A DNA stretch of 64,000 nucleotides from Methanotorris igneus Kol 5 (GTDB lineage: Archaea > AGJL01 > Methanococci > Methanococcales > Methanococcaceae): NCBI RefSeq assembly GCF_000214415.1, contig NC_015562.1:1-64000 (forward strand), given 5' to 3'. Position numbers and translations under genes: made by a program. The stretch's first letter is position 1. The number at the start of each line of letters is the position of its first letter. Below are positions 9,218 to 17,969 of this stretch, piece after piece. The notes beneath the pieces were generated by a model. That model saw nothing but the letters and a program-made list of their open reading frames with translations, searched no databases and had not been told where the DNA came from.

Positions 9218-10660
9218 TTATTTATTTTTGCGTTTATTTGGATTTTTCCATCTCCACAACTCTTTTATCCACTTTTCACCATATCCATGCTTTTCAGCCC
9301 ACTTCCTCAAAAATTTCTCCCATTTCTCCCACAATTCTGGGTATTCTCTTTTAACCTTGTCGATTTCTCCCAATTCCATAGCGGGACATACATAGCATCC
9401 AACCCTATCAAATCCTTTCTCATACATCTTGTTGTATGGAGCGTTGTTTTTAAGTATGTAGAGCCAAACGTGCATAGCGCTCCAGTTGTGAATTGGCATT
9501 GCATTTATTTGTTTTGGAATATGAGGGTTTTTTTGAACTCTTGGTTTTTTTGCTCTGCTAAATGACTCATACTTCCTCAATCCAACAAAAGTTAACGTTC
9601 CATTTGGATAGTGTTTATCAATCAATCTCTTTAAAGGCTTTAGTTTACAAATCTCACTGCACCACCTATAATCTCTCCCAGGAGGCCCATACTCCTCCAA
9701 TTTTTCCCAAAACTCGTTGGATTCCTCTTTTATTAACTTTATACCATAAGTTTTTTGCACAATATCAACATTTTTTATGGTTTCTGGGAACTCCAACCCA
9801 GTATCTGTAAATAAGACATCAAATTCCTCTTTATCAAACGCCTTCAATGCCAACAACAAGACGGTCAAGCTATCTTTTCCACCAGAATATGCAACAGTTA
9901 TAGGCAAGTTTATCCTCTTTGCAGTATTTCTCATGAATCCAACTGAGTTCTCCTCAAATCTTCTTATAACATCCTCATTTGCCTTAACCATATCCTTAAA
10001 CAACTCTCTTAAATTCTTTTCAGAAGTTTTTAATTCATTTGCTTTTCTTGGCTCTTCTGCATGTCTAACCTTTACAACAACACCTTTCTCTGCATTTAGG
10101 ATTTCCTCATAATCCATCTTTGCCCTACCAACTGCTACAACATCTTCATCCTTACCATTCATTTTCTTAAGGATAATAACTTCATCCTCTTTTTTAATGC
10201 CCTCAGAGACATAAGTTACTCCTGGCCTTAAAACAGAGGAACTTCTACCCAAAAGGTAGGGGATAACATCCTCTTTTATAACAACAATTTTCTTATAACC
10301 CCCTGCATTTACTATCCTTCTTGCCCCTTCAAGTCTTGGCATTATCTTCCATCCATTATCGTATTTTAGGACAGCAATAACTTGCCCATCAATAATGATT
10401 TCTTGCATGTCTTCATTTCCTGGAAGTTTATTCATCAAAACAATCCTACCCTTTAAAATATCTTCTTTAGTTCCAAACTGCTCTTTAATTAAATTCTCAA
10501 TAAACTCAATCTCTTTTTCGAATGCCGGTCTCGCACCCCCTGGAGGGGTTAATTTAACCTCAACGGGTTCATTTCCACAGATATTGCAAATCTTATCTAA
10601 AACTGGTAAGTTGCAGTAATGACACCATTTTAAGTGCATTTTCCCCAATATCGTCCTCAT
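9218..10660 (-). CDS. PAPS reductase-like PP-loop protein with zinc ribbon and PUA domain
   Basis: Protein of 480 aa with three parts. An N-terminal zinc ribbon (CHYC...CNIC, residues 13-28) leads, then a PUA-like RNA-binding domain at about 90-200 (YLLGRSSSVLRPGVTYV). The C-terminal half is an adenine-nucleotide alpha-hydrolase/PAPS reductase domain with the PP-loop SGGKDS near 260, WCSEICKLKPL near 333-343 and GCYVCPAMELG near 425. Extra cysteines could hold a cluster or act in sulfur transfer. A PUA domain on a PP-loop enzyme points to RNA (tRNA) thiolation or modification rather than sulfate assimilation; that is inference. A purine-rich GGGGGAT lies upstream of the ATG. Confidence 0.75.
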   Translation of the reverse strand: MRTILGKMHLKWCHYCNLPVLDKICNICGNEPVEVKLTPPGGARPAFEKEIEFIENLIKEQFGTKEDILKGRIVLMNKLPGNEDMQEIIIDGQVIAVLKYDNGWKIMPRLEGARRIVNAGGYKKIVVIKEDVIPYLLGRSSSVLRPGVTYVSEGIKKEDEVIILKKMNGKDEDVVAVGRAKMDYEEILNAEKGVVVKVRHAEEPRKANELKTSEKNLRELFKDMVKANEDVIRRFEENSVGFMRNTAKRINLPITVAYSGGKDSLTVLLLALKAFDKEEFDVLFTDTGLEFPETIKNVDIVQKTYGIKLIKEESNEFWEKLEEYGPPGRDYRWCSEICKLKPLKRLIDKHYPNGTLTFVGLRKYESFSRAKKPRVQKNPHIPKQINAMPIHNWSAMHVWLYILKNNAPYNKMYEKGFDRVGCYVCPAMELGEIDKVKREYPELWEKWEKFLRKWAEKHGYGEKWIKELWRWKNPNKRKNK

Positions 10661-10891
10661 CCTTATCCCCCTTTTTAATCATAAAATTAATTGTTTGCGA
10701 AAATTTTACACTTAAACATATAAAAACTAAACATAACAAACCCAATAGAATTTTAAATAATCGCCATCTACCCCATAATTTGAAATAATATTCATTTTGG
10801 GAGTTGATACCCAAACTTATAACATAAACAACCATAATAAATTAATATCAGTTGAGTTTAAAAACTTAACAATGATAAATTAGGTGATTCT

Positions 10892-11146
10892 ATGGAGTTG
10901 GTTATAAGATTATTTGCAAAATATAGGGAACTTTATGGGGAGAAAATTAAAATAACTATTGATAAAAATGAGCTAACACTAAAAGAATTACTTAATATAT
11001 TGAATGAAAATTCTATAAACATTAAGGATGATTTTTACCAGGGAAAAGCAATAATCTCTGTAAATTGTGATGTTGTGAATTCTGATGATGTTGTTATTAA
11101 GGCATCCGATGAAATCGTTATCTATCCACCAGTTTCTGGAGGATAA
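10892..11146 (+). CDS. moaD: MoaD/ThiS-family small sulfur carrier protein
   Basis: Ubiquitin-like protein of 84 aa ending in the Gly-Gly motif (VIYPPVSGG) that is adenylated and thiocarboxylated to donate sulfur, as in molybdopterin synthesis. Archaeal members can also act as protein modifiers (SAMPs). The N terminus, VIRLFAKYRELYGEKIKI, is typical of MoaD. The start is supported by GGTGAT 4 nt upstream. It lies next to, and divergent from, the PP-loop/PUA gene, whose sulfur-transfer chemistry could use such a carrier; this pairing is inference. Monocistronic. Confidence 0.85.
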   Translation: MELVIRLFAKYRELYGEKIKITIDKNELTLKELLNILNENSINIKDDFYQGKAIISVNCDVVNSDDVVIKASDEIVIYPPVSGG

Positions 11147-11264
11147 ACGAAATATGAAGAAATTATGCAAAAATAAAATAATAATGTAAAAATCATAATA
11201 GAAAAACCACATAACAACAAAAAAGCATAATAATTATAGATGAACTTTAAGGTGGACATTGATT

Positions 11265-12677
11265 TTATTTGAACTTACAAGAGACATCAGTTGGATAACA
11301 TCCACTTACACATGCTAAACATAAATCCTTTCTTCCAATTGCTTTTACTAGTCCCTCAATACTTAAATAACCAAGTGAATCAGCGTTTACATATTTGCAG
11401 ATTTCTTCATCTGTTTTGGATGATGCAATTAATTCTTCTTTTGTAGCCATATCTATACCATAGAAGCATGGGGATATTATCCTTGGAGAACCAATTCTTA
11501 AATGCACTTCTTTTGCTCCTGCCTTTTTTAACATATTCACTATTCTTCTTGATGTTGTTCCCCTAACAATACTATCGTCAACCAAAACTACCTTTTTATC
11601 TTTTAATATGCTCTTTACAGGGTTTAATTTTAATCTAACCGCTAAGTCCCTCTCTTCTTGTGTTGGGAGAATAAAAGTCCTTCCAACATACCTATTTTTT
11701 ATCAATCCTTCATAATAAGGAATGCCTAACTCCTCAGAATACCCAAGTGCAAATGTAATACCTGAATCTGGAACTGGGGAAACAATATCAGCATCACATG
11801 GGTGTTCTTTTGCCAATATTCTTCCAATTTTTCTCCTCACTTCATAGACACTTATTCCATCAATTATTGAATCAGGTCTTGCAAAATAGACGTATTCAAA
11901 CATGCATGTGGAAACACAATTATTATAAATACAATCGTTTACTGGAAGATTTAATTCTGTATTTACCTCCTCACAAGGTTTTTCAATTTCATAACACTTA
12001 ATTTCCCCATCATCAACCATAACAATTTCTCCAGGCTTAATATCTCTAACGAATTCAGCATTAACAGTATCTAATGCACAATTCTCTGATGCAAAGTATA
12101 TGCAATTTTCATCCCTTCCTATACATAGTGGTTTAAAGCCATTTGGGTCCCTAACTGCTATGAGTTTATCGTTGAACATTATCAACAAAGAATAAGCTCC
12201 AATCAACCTCTTTGCTGTGTTCTTTATTGCCTCAATAATATCTTCAGTTTTTAACAATTCTCTAACAAGGAGTTGCGCAATAACCTCTGAATCTGTTGAT
12301 GAAATGAATATATGTCCCATTCTTTCCAATTCTCTCTTTAAAATAGTTGAGTTTACAATATCTCCATTATGTGCTATTGCTATTGGACCAAATGAACTTT
12401 TAACAACAAATGGCTGACAGTTTTCAATTGTGCTATCCCCTGTTGTTGAATATCTAACATGACCAATACCTATATACCCATATAATGATTGGAGTTCGTT
12501 GTTTGTAAAGACCTCTGACACAAGGCCTATACCTTTGTGGTGGTGGAACCCTCTCCCGTCACTTGTAGCAATACCTGCTCCTTCCTGCCCTCTATGTTGT
12601 AAAGCGAATAATCCGTAGTATATCTTTTTTGCAACATTTATCCTTTCGTTAGAATAAACACCAAATATCCCGCACAT
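11265..12677 (-). CDS. purF: Amidophosphoribosyltransferase
   Basis: Glutamine PRPP amidotransferase of 470 aa, first committed step of purine synthesis (PRPP + Gln to phosphoribosylamine). The N terminus [10 protein letters not shown] gives the Cys nucleophile after Met removal, with no propeptide. The glutaminase domain includes [19 protein letters not shown] and IAHNGDIVN. The phosphoribosyltransferase domain has the PRPP loop [18 protein letters not shown]-terminal cysteines ([15 protein letters not shown]) match the [4Fe-4S]-binding type. Start ATG with GTGAT upstream. A shorter-range TATA is likely in the AT-rich 12690-12760. Monocistronic. Confidence 0.96.
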   Translation of the reverse strand: MCGIFGVYSNERINVAKKIYYGLFALQHRGQEGAGIATSDGRGFHHHKGIGLVSEVFTNNELQSLYGYIGIGHVRYSTTGDSTIENCQPFVVKSSFGPIAIAHNGDIVNSTILKRELERMGHIFISSTDSEVIAQLLVRELLKTEDIIEAIKNTAKRLIGAYSLLIMFNDKLIAVRDPNGFKPLCIGRDENCIYFASENCALDTVNAEFVRDIKPGEIVMVDDGEIKCYEIEKPCEEVNTELNLPVNDCIYNNCVSTCMFEYVYFARPDSIIDGISVYEVRRKIGRILAKEHPCDADIVSPVPDSGITFALGYSEELGIPYYEGLIKNRYVGRTFILPTQEERDLAVRLKLNPVKSILKDKKVVLVDDSIVRGTTSRRIVNMLKKAGAKEVHLRIGSPRIISPCFYGIDMATKEELIASSKTDEEICKYVNADSLGYLSIEGLVKAIGRKDLCLACVSGCYPTDVSCKFK

Positions 12678-12808
12678 GATATCACAATAAATTTTTCTTT
12701 ACATTACATTAAAGTATAAATCAATAGATATAAATAAATTTAGTAAAAATAAAAAACTTTATTTAAATTAAAAATTTTGTTCAAAAGAGAAAAAATAGAT
12801 TTAAAGGT

Positions 12809-12997
12809 TTATTTTAATCTTTGCCCGTTTACTTTTTTCCATTGCCATGAGTATCTTCTTATTCTCTTACTTCTTCCAAATCCACATGCTGCACATACTT
12901 TCTTCCTTATGTGGTATGCTCTTCTTCCGCATCTTCTGCATCTTATATGATAGGAACCTTTGTTTTTCCTACCCTGTGAAGGGGTACCTTTGGACAT
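12809..12997 (-). CDS. rpl37e: Large ribosomal subunit protein L37e
   Basis: Zinc-binding ribosomal protein of 62 aa, nearly all of it typical of the family: [19 protein letters not shown] at the N terminus, [20 protein letters not shown] with the four zinc cysteines, and [15 protein letters not shown]. The start is ATG 12997, since GGTGAG sits 4 nt upstream; the GTG inside that Shine-Dalgarno is not the start. In many archaea this gene follows an Sm-like protein gene, but none is adjacent here. Confidence 0.96.
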   Translation of the reverse strand: MSKGTPSQGRKNKGSYHIRCRRCGRRAYHIRKKVCAACGFGRSKRIRRYSWQWKKVNGQRLK

Positions 12998-13006
12998 TTC
13001 TCTCAC

Positions 13007-13572
13007 CGTGTTTATTTTGTTTTGTAATCATTATGTGTTATGCTTTTTATAATTTTTGGATATTTGTAAATGCCGAAAGTTTTGTCACTGACTGTAATGC
13101 TATTTATTAAATTGGATCAAGACACTTAAAATTATGGTTTATCTATTAAATTTTAAAGTAATGCCTCATTTATGTTAAAATTTGTAAGATACCAGTATAA
13201 ATGGTGGAGGTTATATTTAAAATATTCGCTCATTTTTAAAGTTTTTGTTTAAAGTTTTGATACAAATACACTAAACTTTTTTAAATGGAACTTATAAGTA
13301 TAGTCTCGGACATTAATAAGTGGATACTTACTTCATGGAAAATTTTAACGGCAAAACAAAGTTTTGCCGCGAAATATTTTACTTTTTTTCTATTTTAGAT
13401 TTTAAGGAATTGTTGATATTTAATTGTGAAGTGGCAACAACATGCAATACGACTATAAAAACACTACCACATTCCATGAGAGTGAAAAAATTTAATGTTG
13501 GCATTCCATTTCAAATGGAAAATTATAAATTTATCAAAATGCCATAGATTATTTGTGTAAAGGTTGTGCCAT
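13007..13572. other. Gene-free stretch with relict repeat fragments
   Basis: No credible gene. It holds a decayed TTTTGTCACTGACTGTAA (13083-13100), the right terminus of the TATAGTCAGTGACAAAA element family, and a hairpin GGCAAAACAAAGTTTTGCC at about 13350-13368 of the kind found inside the TATAGT elements. A TATAGTCTCGGACATT at 13297 may be a divergent left terminus. An ORF across the hairpin looks non-coding. Confidence 0.45.
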
Positions 13573-13716
13573 AATAGTTGTTTGCGTTAGACATTGGACA
13601 TTATCCTCAATAAATTTAGGGGGTTATTTGATTTATTTTAAAACTTAAATGTAATAATAACAACCGTTTAAAAATTTGTGATATATAATATCCAATAAAT
13701 TTCGCAAATAACTATA
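13573..13716. mobile_element. TATAGT-family MITE
   Basis: Short element with left terminus AATAGTTGTTTGCGTTAGAC and right terminus ATTTCGCAAATAACTATA, about 144 bp, no coding capacity. It ends 11 nt before the Shine-Dalgarno of the CBS protein gene and may carry that gene's promoter. Confidence 0.65.
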
Positions 13717-13738
13717 TTTTGCAATTGGGAGGGATATT

Positions 13739-14575
13739 TTGAAAATAAATAAAATAATCAATGGAAAAGAAATTGTAACCGTATACCCAACAACAACAAT
13801 AAGAAAAACCTTAGTAACTATGAATGAGGAAGGTTTTAGAAGAATACCAGTTGTCGATGCTGGAACAAATAGAGTTGAAGGAATTGTTACTAGTATGGAT
13901 ATTGTGGATTTCATGGGGGGAGGTAGCAAATACAACTTAATAAGAGAAAAACATAACAGAAACTTTATAGCTGCCATTAACGAACCAGTGAGAGAAATTA
14001 TGGAGGAAGATGTCATAACAATTAAAGAAAATGCTGAGATTGATGATATTATAAAGACATTTTTAGAAAAAAATGTTGGTGGAACACCAATAGTAAATAA
14101 TAACAACCAACTCATCTCACTTATTACCGAGAGAGATGTAATTAGAGTATTGAAGGATAAAATTAGCGAGGAAGAAAAAGTTATGGATTATATGACAAAA
14201 AAAGTTATTGCGGCTACTGCAGGAGAGAGATTAAAGGATGTTGCGAGAACAATGTTGAGAAATGGTTTTAGGAGATTGCCAGTAGTTAGTGAGGGTAAAT
14301 TAGTCGGTATTATAACGTCAACAGATTTCATAAAATTACTTGGTAGTGATTGGGCATTTAACCACATGCAAACGGGAAATGTTAGGGAGATAACAAACGT
14401 TAGAATGCAAGATATTATGATTAAGGATGTTATTACAGCGAGAGAAGAACATAGCTTAAAGGATGTTGCTGAAATAATGACAAGCAAAAATATTGGGGCG
14501 TTACCAGTTGTTGAAGATGGGGAATTAGTTGGTATTATAACTGAAAAAGATATTATAAAGTATTTTAGCAATTAA
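13739..14575 (+). CDS. Four-CBS-domain protein
   Basis: Protein of 278 aa made of two Bateman modules and nothing else. The four CBS repeats lie at about 8-60, 80-135, 145-200 and 220-275; each shows a PVVDAG/PIVNN/PVVSEG/PVVEDG turn followed by GIVTSMD, LITERDV, GIITSTDF or GIITEKD. Such stand-alone proteins bind adenosyl ligands (AMP, ATP, SAM or methylthioadenosine) and regulate partners. The start is TTG 13739 behind GGAGGGAT. The partner is unknown. The gene sits immediately right of a MITE. Confidence 0.88.
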   Translation: MKINKIINGKEIVTVYPTTTIRKTLVTMNEEGFRRIPVVDAGTNRVEGIVTSMDIVDFMGGGSKYNLIREKHNRNFIAAINEPVREIMEEDVITIKENAEIDDIIKTFLEKNVGGTPIVNNNNQLISLITERDVIRVLKDKISEEEKVMDYMTKKVIAATAGERLKDVARTMLRNGFRRLPVVSEGKLVGIITSTDFIKLLGSDWAFNHMQTGNVREITNVRMQDIMIKDVITAREEHSLKDVAEIMTSKNIGALPVVEDGELVGIITEKDIIKYFSN

Positions 14576-14647
14576 GAACTAATTGAATTTATTTTTTATT
14601 CTTTTCTTTATTCTCTAACTCTAATTTTATTTATTCTATTATTTGAG

Positions 14648-14700
14648 TATGGTGCATAATTGATACATCTAAATTTACCATAATATCTTTATTGCTAAAT
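14648..14700 (+). repeat. Fragment of GTGGTGTATAATT element
   Basis: ATGGTGCATAATTGATACAT followed by CTAAATTTA and ATATCTTTA matches the left part of the element at 29237-29457. The right end is missing. Confidence 0.5.
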
Positions 14701-14764
14701 TGCCTAATTCATTGAGTTTCGTTTATGGTAAATAATAAATTTATTAATCAAACAAATAAACAGT

Positions 14765-15082
14765 TATAGTTGCTCTATTTGATTTGAAAAAAAATTGGCA
14801 AAACCGAAGGTTTTGCCGTAATACTAAAAATCCCATCAAAATAGGGGTTTCACAAATATATTTAAATTTAGATTAATTATGAAAGAAATTATGGCATTTT
14901 ATCAAATAAATCGCATCAACATACATACGGTAAAACCTTTTTTTGGATTTTACGTATGGTTTTGACTATAGTCAGTGACAAAACTTTCTGAATTAAATAA
15001 GGGATATTTAACTATCTTCCATTAGGTTTCAAACGGCATCCAAAGGATTTTGCCAGATATATTTTTAGCGCACACGACTATA
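14765..15082. mobile_element. Composite TATAGT-family MITE
   Basis: Left terminus TATAGTTGCTCTATTTG, right terminus AGCGCACACGACTATA, 318 bp. It contains a GGCAAAACCGAAGGTTTTGCC hairpin and an ACGGTAAAACC...TACGT hairpin. From 14964 it also carries the left half of a TATAGTCAGTGACAAAA element (compare 40380-40491), truncated near 15027 at CCATTAGG. It is therefore a nested, decayed composite. Its right end overlaps the TATA box of the next gene. Confidence 0.65.
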
Positions 15083-15130
15083 TATTTTTATCTTGTTTTT
15101 ATCTTGATTAAAGATAGAGGAGATGATCCT

Positions 15131-16189
15131 ATGTTACCAAATAAAAAAGCTATAGAAATTATAAGAAAGTATATGGGTTTAGCAATAGACAACAATGTCT
15201 TTGAAAGAGATGATTTCGATGAATTTGGAAGAAAATTAGTAAAGGAATTAATAGACAAAAATTTATTGGTTAAGACAGAGGATGGAACATACACTTTAAA
15301 AGCAGAGGATGAAAATGAACTAATGCATTCAAAAATAGGGGCATTAAAGGAGGCAGTTGAAAAATTTGCCATCCCATCCGACATAAAAGGTAGAAGAAAT
15401 CCAAAGATTTTAGATTTGTGCAGTGGGTTTGGATACAATGCAGTTGCCGCACTACATTTCAACAAAGATGCAGAGATAGATATGGTTGAATTGTGTAGAG
15501 AGGTTTTATTTTTATCACTCTGCCTAAATATTCCATTTAAAGAGCATGAAATTATTAAAGAGGCAATAAAAAACTTTTTTAAAGGGAAAGATGCCGAAAA
15601 CTCAAAAATTAGAATATTTAATGAAGATGCGAGAAAAGCCATAAAAAGATTGGATAAAAAGTATGATATTGTTTTTCATGATGCATTTTCTCCTCAAAGA
15701 GACCCAATTTTATACACTGTTGATTTTTTAAAGGAAATTTACAAAAAAATGAACGATAATGGGGTCTTGATATCTTATTCTTCCTCAATACCATTTAGAA
15801 GTGGATTAGTTGAGGCAGGGTTTGTTATTTCAGAGGGGCCAAGTGTTGGGAGGAAAAGAGGGGCAACAATTGCATACAAAAACCCATCTTTTGACGTTAG
15901 CAGGATTCCTGAAGTAGATGAGAGGGTTATAGCATTATCAACGGTAGGTGTTCCATATAGGGATGAGCATTTAAATGCCACAAAAGAAGAGATTATAAAG
16001 AATAGGGAGATTGAGAGGGAAAAATTTAAAAGAAAGTTGATGGATCTTGGAAAGTATTACTCAACTAAAAAAATTAAAAAGGGAAATATTGACGAAGAAT
16101 TTTTAAAAATCCAAAAAATGGATTTAAACTCTTCTGAAATAATAAAAAGGATGAGAACGCTTTTATTAAACCCTAAAAATAAACTATAA
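15131..16189 (+). CDS. MnmC-like SAM-dependent methyltransferase
   Basis: Class I methyltransferase of 352 aa, related to the methylating (DUF752) half of MnmC. The SAM motif I is ILDLCSGFGYNAVAAL near residue 96-111, followed by the acidic strand DMVELCREV. A later DIVFHDAFSPQRDP near 180 is the hallmark of the MnmC methylase group. The ATG at 15131 has an excellent GGAGATGATC upstream; the extension to 15050 is read-through into a MITE. A tRNA wobble-uridine substrate is likely by family but unproven. The TATA box (CTATATATTTTTATC, 15078-15092) straddles the MITE right end. Confidence 0.78.
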   Translation: MLPNKKAIEIIRKYMGLAIDNNVFERDDFDEFGRKLVKELIDKNLLVKTEDGTYTLKAEDENELMHSKIGALKEAVEKFAIPSDIKGRRNPKILDLCSGFGYNAVAALHFNKDAEIDMVELCREVLFLSLCLNIPFKEHEIIKEAIKNFFKGKDAENSKIRIFNEDARKAIKRLDKKYDIVFHDAFSPQRDPILYTVDFLKEIYKKMNDNGVLISYSSSIPFRSGLVEAGFVISEGPSVGRKRGATIAYKNPSFDVSRIPEVDERVIALSTVGVPYRDEHLNATKEEIIKNREIEREKFKRKLMDLGKYYSTKKIKKGNIDEEFLKIQKMDLNSSEIIKRMRTLLLNPKNKL

Positions 16190-16274
16190 AATGAAAAATA
16201 ATCTACAATGCAAAAACATATATATTAAATCCTAAAATATCATTATTAATCATTAAAAATTTGGCTGGGATAGT

Positions 16275-17396
16275 ATGTATGAAGGAGAAATAGCAATAGG
16301 GCCAGTTCATTCAACAATGCTTGAACCACATAGATTAAGGCTTTTTATTGAGGATGAGGTTGTGAAGGATGCTGAACTAACAATAGGAGTTAACCATAGA
16401 GGTGTAGAGAGATTAATGGAAGGCCTTCCAGTTGAAAAAGCATGTATTTTATGTGAGAAAATCTGCGGGATTTGTTCACACATACATTTATGGAGTGCGG
16501 TGAGAGTTGTTGAGAGAGGATGCAACATAGAGGTTCCAGAGAGGGCAAATTATATCAGGGTTATTGTCGAGGAGTTAGAGAGATTACATTCCCATACATT
16601 GTTATTTGGGCACGCTTTTGAAATTCTTGGACATGAAACAATGGCAATGAGGGCTTTCATGCTTAGAGAGCCGATAATGCAGACGTTCTTTGATATAAGT
16701 GGTAGTAGAGTGCATTATTCATGCCCAATTATTGGAGGGATAAGGCCGAGATGCAATATAAAAGATAGCCAAATCCCAACGATTTTGGAGAGATTAGAAA
16801 AGTTTGAAGAAAAATTAAAAAAGTTAATGGAAAGAACATTAAATGACCCAATGCTCGTTTCGAGGATGAAGGATATTGGTGTTTTGGATAGAAAAACAGC
16901 AGCAAAATATCATGCAGTTGGGCCCACAGCAAGAGGAAGTGGGATAAAAAGTGATATGAGAAAAATGGGATATGTGCCAGAGTATGAGCCATTTGAGTTT
17001 GAAGAGATTTTATTTGATGATGGGGATGTTTTGTCAAGAATTGCTGTGAGATTTTATGAATGCTTTGAAAGTATTAAGATATTAAAACAGGCATTAAAAG
17101 CTCTCCCCCAACTACCAGAGAAAATTTACAATGGAGATTATGAGTTGTATGAATTTAAACCAATAGATTGTTATACTGAAGCACAAAGAGGACAGCAATA
17201 TTACTCTTATGGTTTGGATAGTGAAGGGAGAGTAAGGCATGCAAAGGTTAGAACTCCAACAGCAACAAATTTGGCAGCGATGGAGGAAATTTTGAAGGAT
17301 TATCATGTGACTGATGCAGAGTTAATCATTGCAAGTTGTGACCCCTGCTTTACATGCACAGATAGGCTGATAATAACGAAAGAGTACATCAAATAA
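16275..17396 (+). CDS. ehbN: Energy-converting [NiFe] hydrogenase B large subunit
   Basis: Large subunit of a membrane-bound group 4 [NiFe] hydrogenase, 373 aa. The nickel-iron ligands are in [13 protein letters not shown] near residues 58-70 and [10 protein letters not shown] near the C terminus. There is no C-terminal processing extension, as in group 4 enzymes. I choose EhbN rather than EhaO because it stands alone; eha genes form one large operon while ehb genes are scattered in Methanococcales. Ehb uses the ion gradient to reduce ferredoxin for anabolism. The start has GGGATAG just upstream. Whether it is Ehb or Eha is inference. Confidence 0.8.
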   Translation: MYEGEIAIGPVHSTMLEPHRLRLFIEDEVVKDAELTIGVNHRGVERLMEGLPVEKACILCEKICGICSHIHLWSAVRVVERGCNIEVPERANYIRVIVEELERLHSHTLLFGHAFEILGHETMAMRAFMLREPIMQTFFDISGSRVHYSCPIIGGIRPRCNIKDSQIPTILERLEKFEEKLKKLMERTLNDPMLVSRMKDIGVLDRKTAAKYHAVGPTARGSGIKSDMRKMGYVPEYEPFEFEEILFDDGDVLSRIAVRFYECFESIKILKQALKALPQLPEKIYNGDYELYEFKPIDCYTEAQRGQQYYSYGLDSEGRVRHAKVRTPTATNLAAMEEILKDYHVTDAELIIASCDPCFTCTDRLIITKEYIK

Positions 17397-17502
17397 GCTA
17401 TATAGAATAAAATAAAAGAAAGAAAATTTTTATTTTTTGATTTTAGTTAATATTGTTGTATTTGAATGTTTTGATTTTTAGTTTAATTAAAAATTTAAAA
17501 AT

Positions 17503-17697
17503 AAATCCCACTATGGTCTGATTTTAACATAAATGGCAGTTTATTTTATTTATAAAGATGTGCAACTTGATAATTACTATTATTTTCCAAAATAAAAAAA
17601 CCAAATTCAAATAAAATAAAAAATAATGGCTAAAATCCCAATTAGGATTATAAATCTAAATTTATTAAATAACTCTAAAACATAGGAGATTTGCGAC
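17503..17697 (-). repeat. Dispersed intergenic repeat, copy 2 (possible relict CRISPR leader plus one repeat)
   Basis: Shares blocks in order with 2826-3138, on the opposite strand: GTCGCAAATCTC, TTTAGATTTATAA, TTGCACATCTTTATAAATAA, CTGCCAT and TTAAAATCAGACCATAGTGG. It is about 115 nt shorter inside. Part of the gene-free region 17397-17969. Confidence 0.6.
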
Positions 17698-17969
17698 TGG
17701 TTATTTATTCTTAAAATTAAAAATAAAGATAAAAAACTATTTAAATTAAAAAATAAAAATTTTCAGCAAGGATAAATAATGGCAAAATCCTATGGATTTT
17801 GCCATTAGAAAATTTAATAATGTTATACTCTAAATATTTTTTGTCTGAGACCATTTCCTTATTCAATTTTAAAAAGTTTGTTCTTGACTATAAATTGTCT
17901 AAAATTGAATAGTAAATATTGAAAGAATATTAAAATATTTAAATAAACAATTAAAGAATTGGTGATAAA
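17698..17969. other. Rest of the ehbN-tfrA gap
   Basis: AT-rich. Contains one solitary hairpin ATGGCAAAATCC...GGATTTTGCCAT at 17779-17803, the same motif as inside the MITEs. TATTTAAATAAACAAT at 17937-17952 is close to the tfrA start codon and is probably its TATA region. Confidence 0.4.

Noticed and set aside
10593-10835. 80-aa minus-strand ORF with a hydrophobic segment
   Set aside because: Overlaps the start of the PP-loop/PUA gene in another frame, has no Shine-Dalgarno, and the hydrophobicity comes from AT-rich DNA.
13320-13547. 75-aa ORF (MDTYFMENF...)
   Set aside because: Runs through a GGCAAAAC hairpin of the repeat family, has no Shine-Dalgarno and resembles nothing; probably chance.
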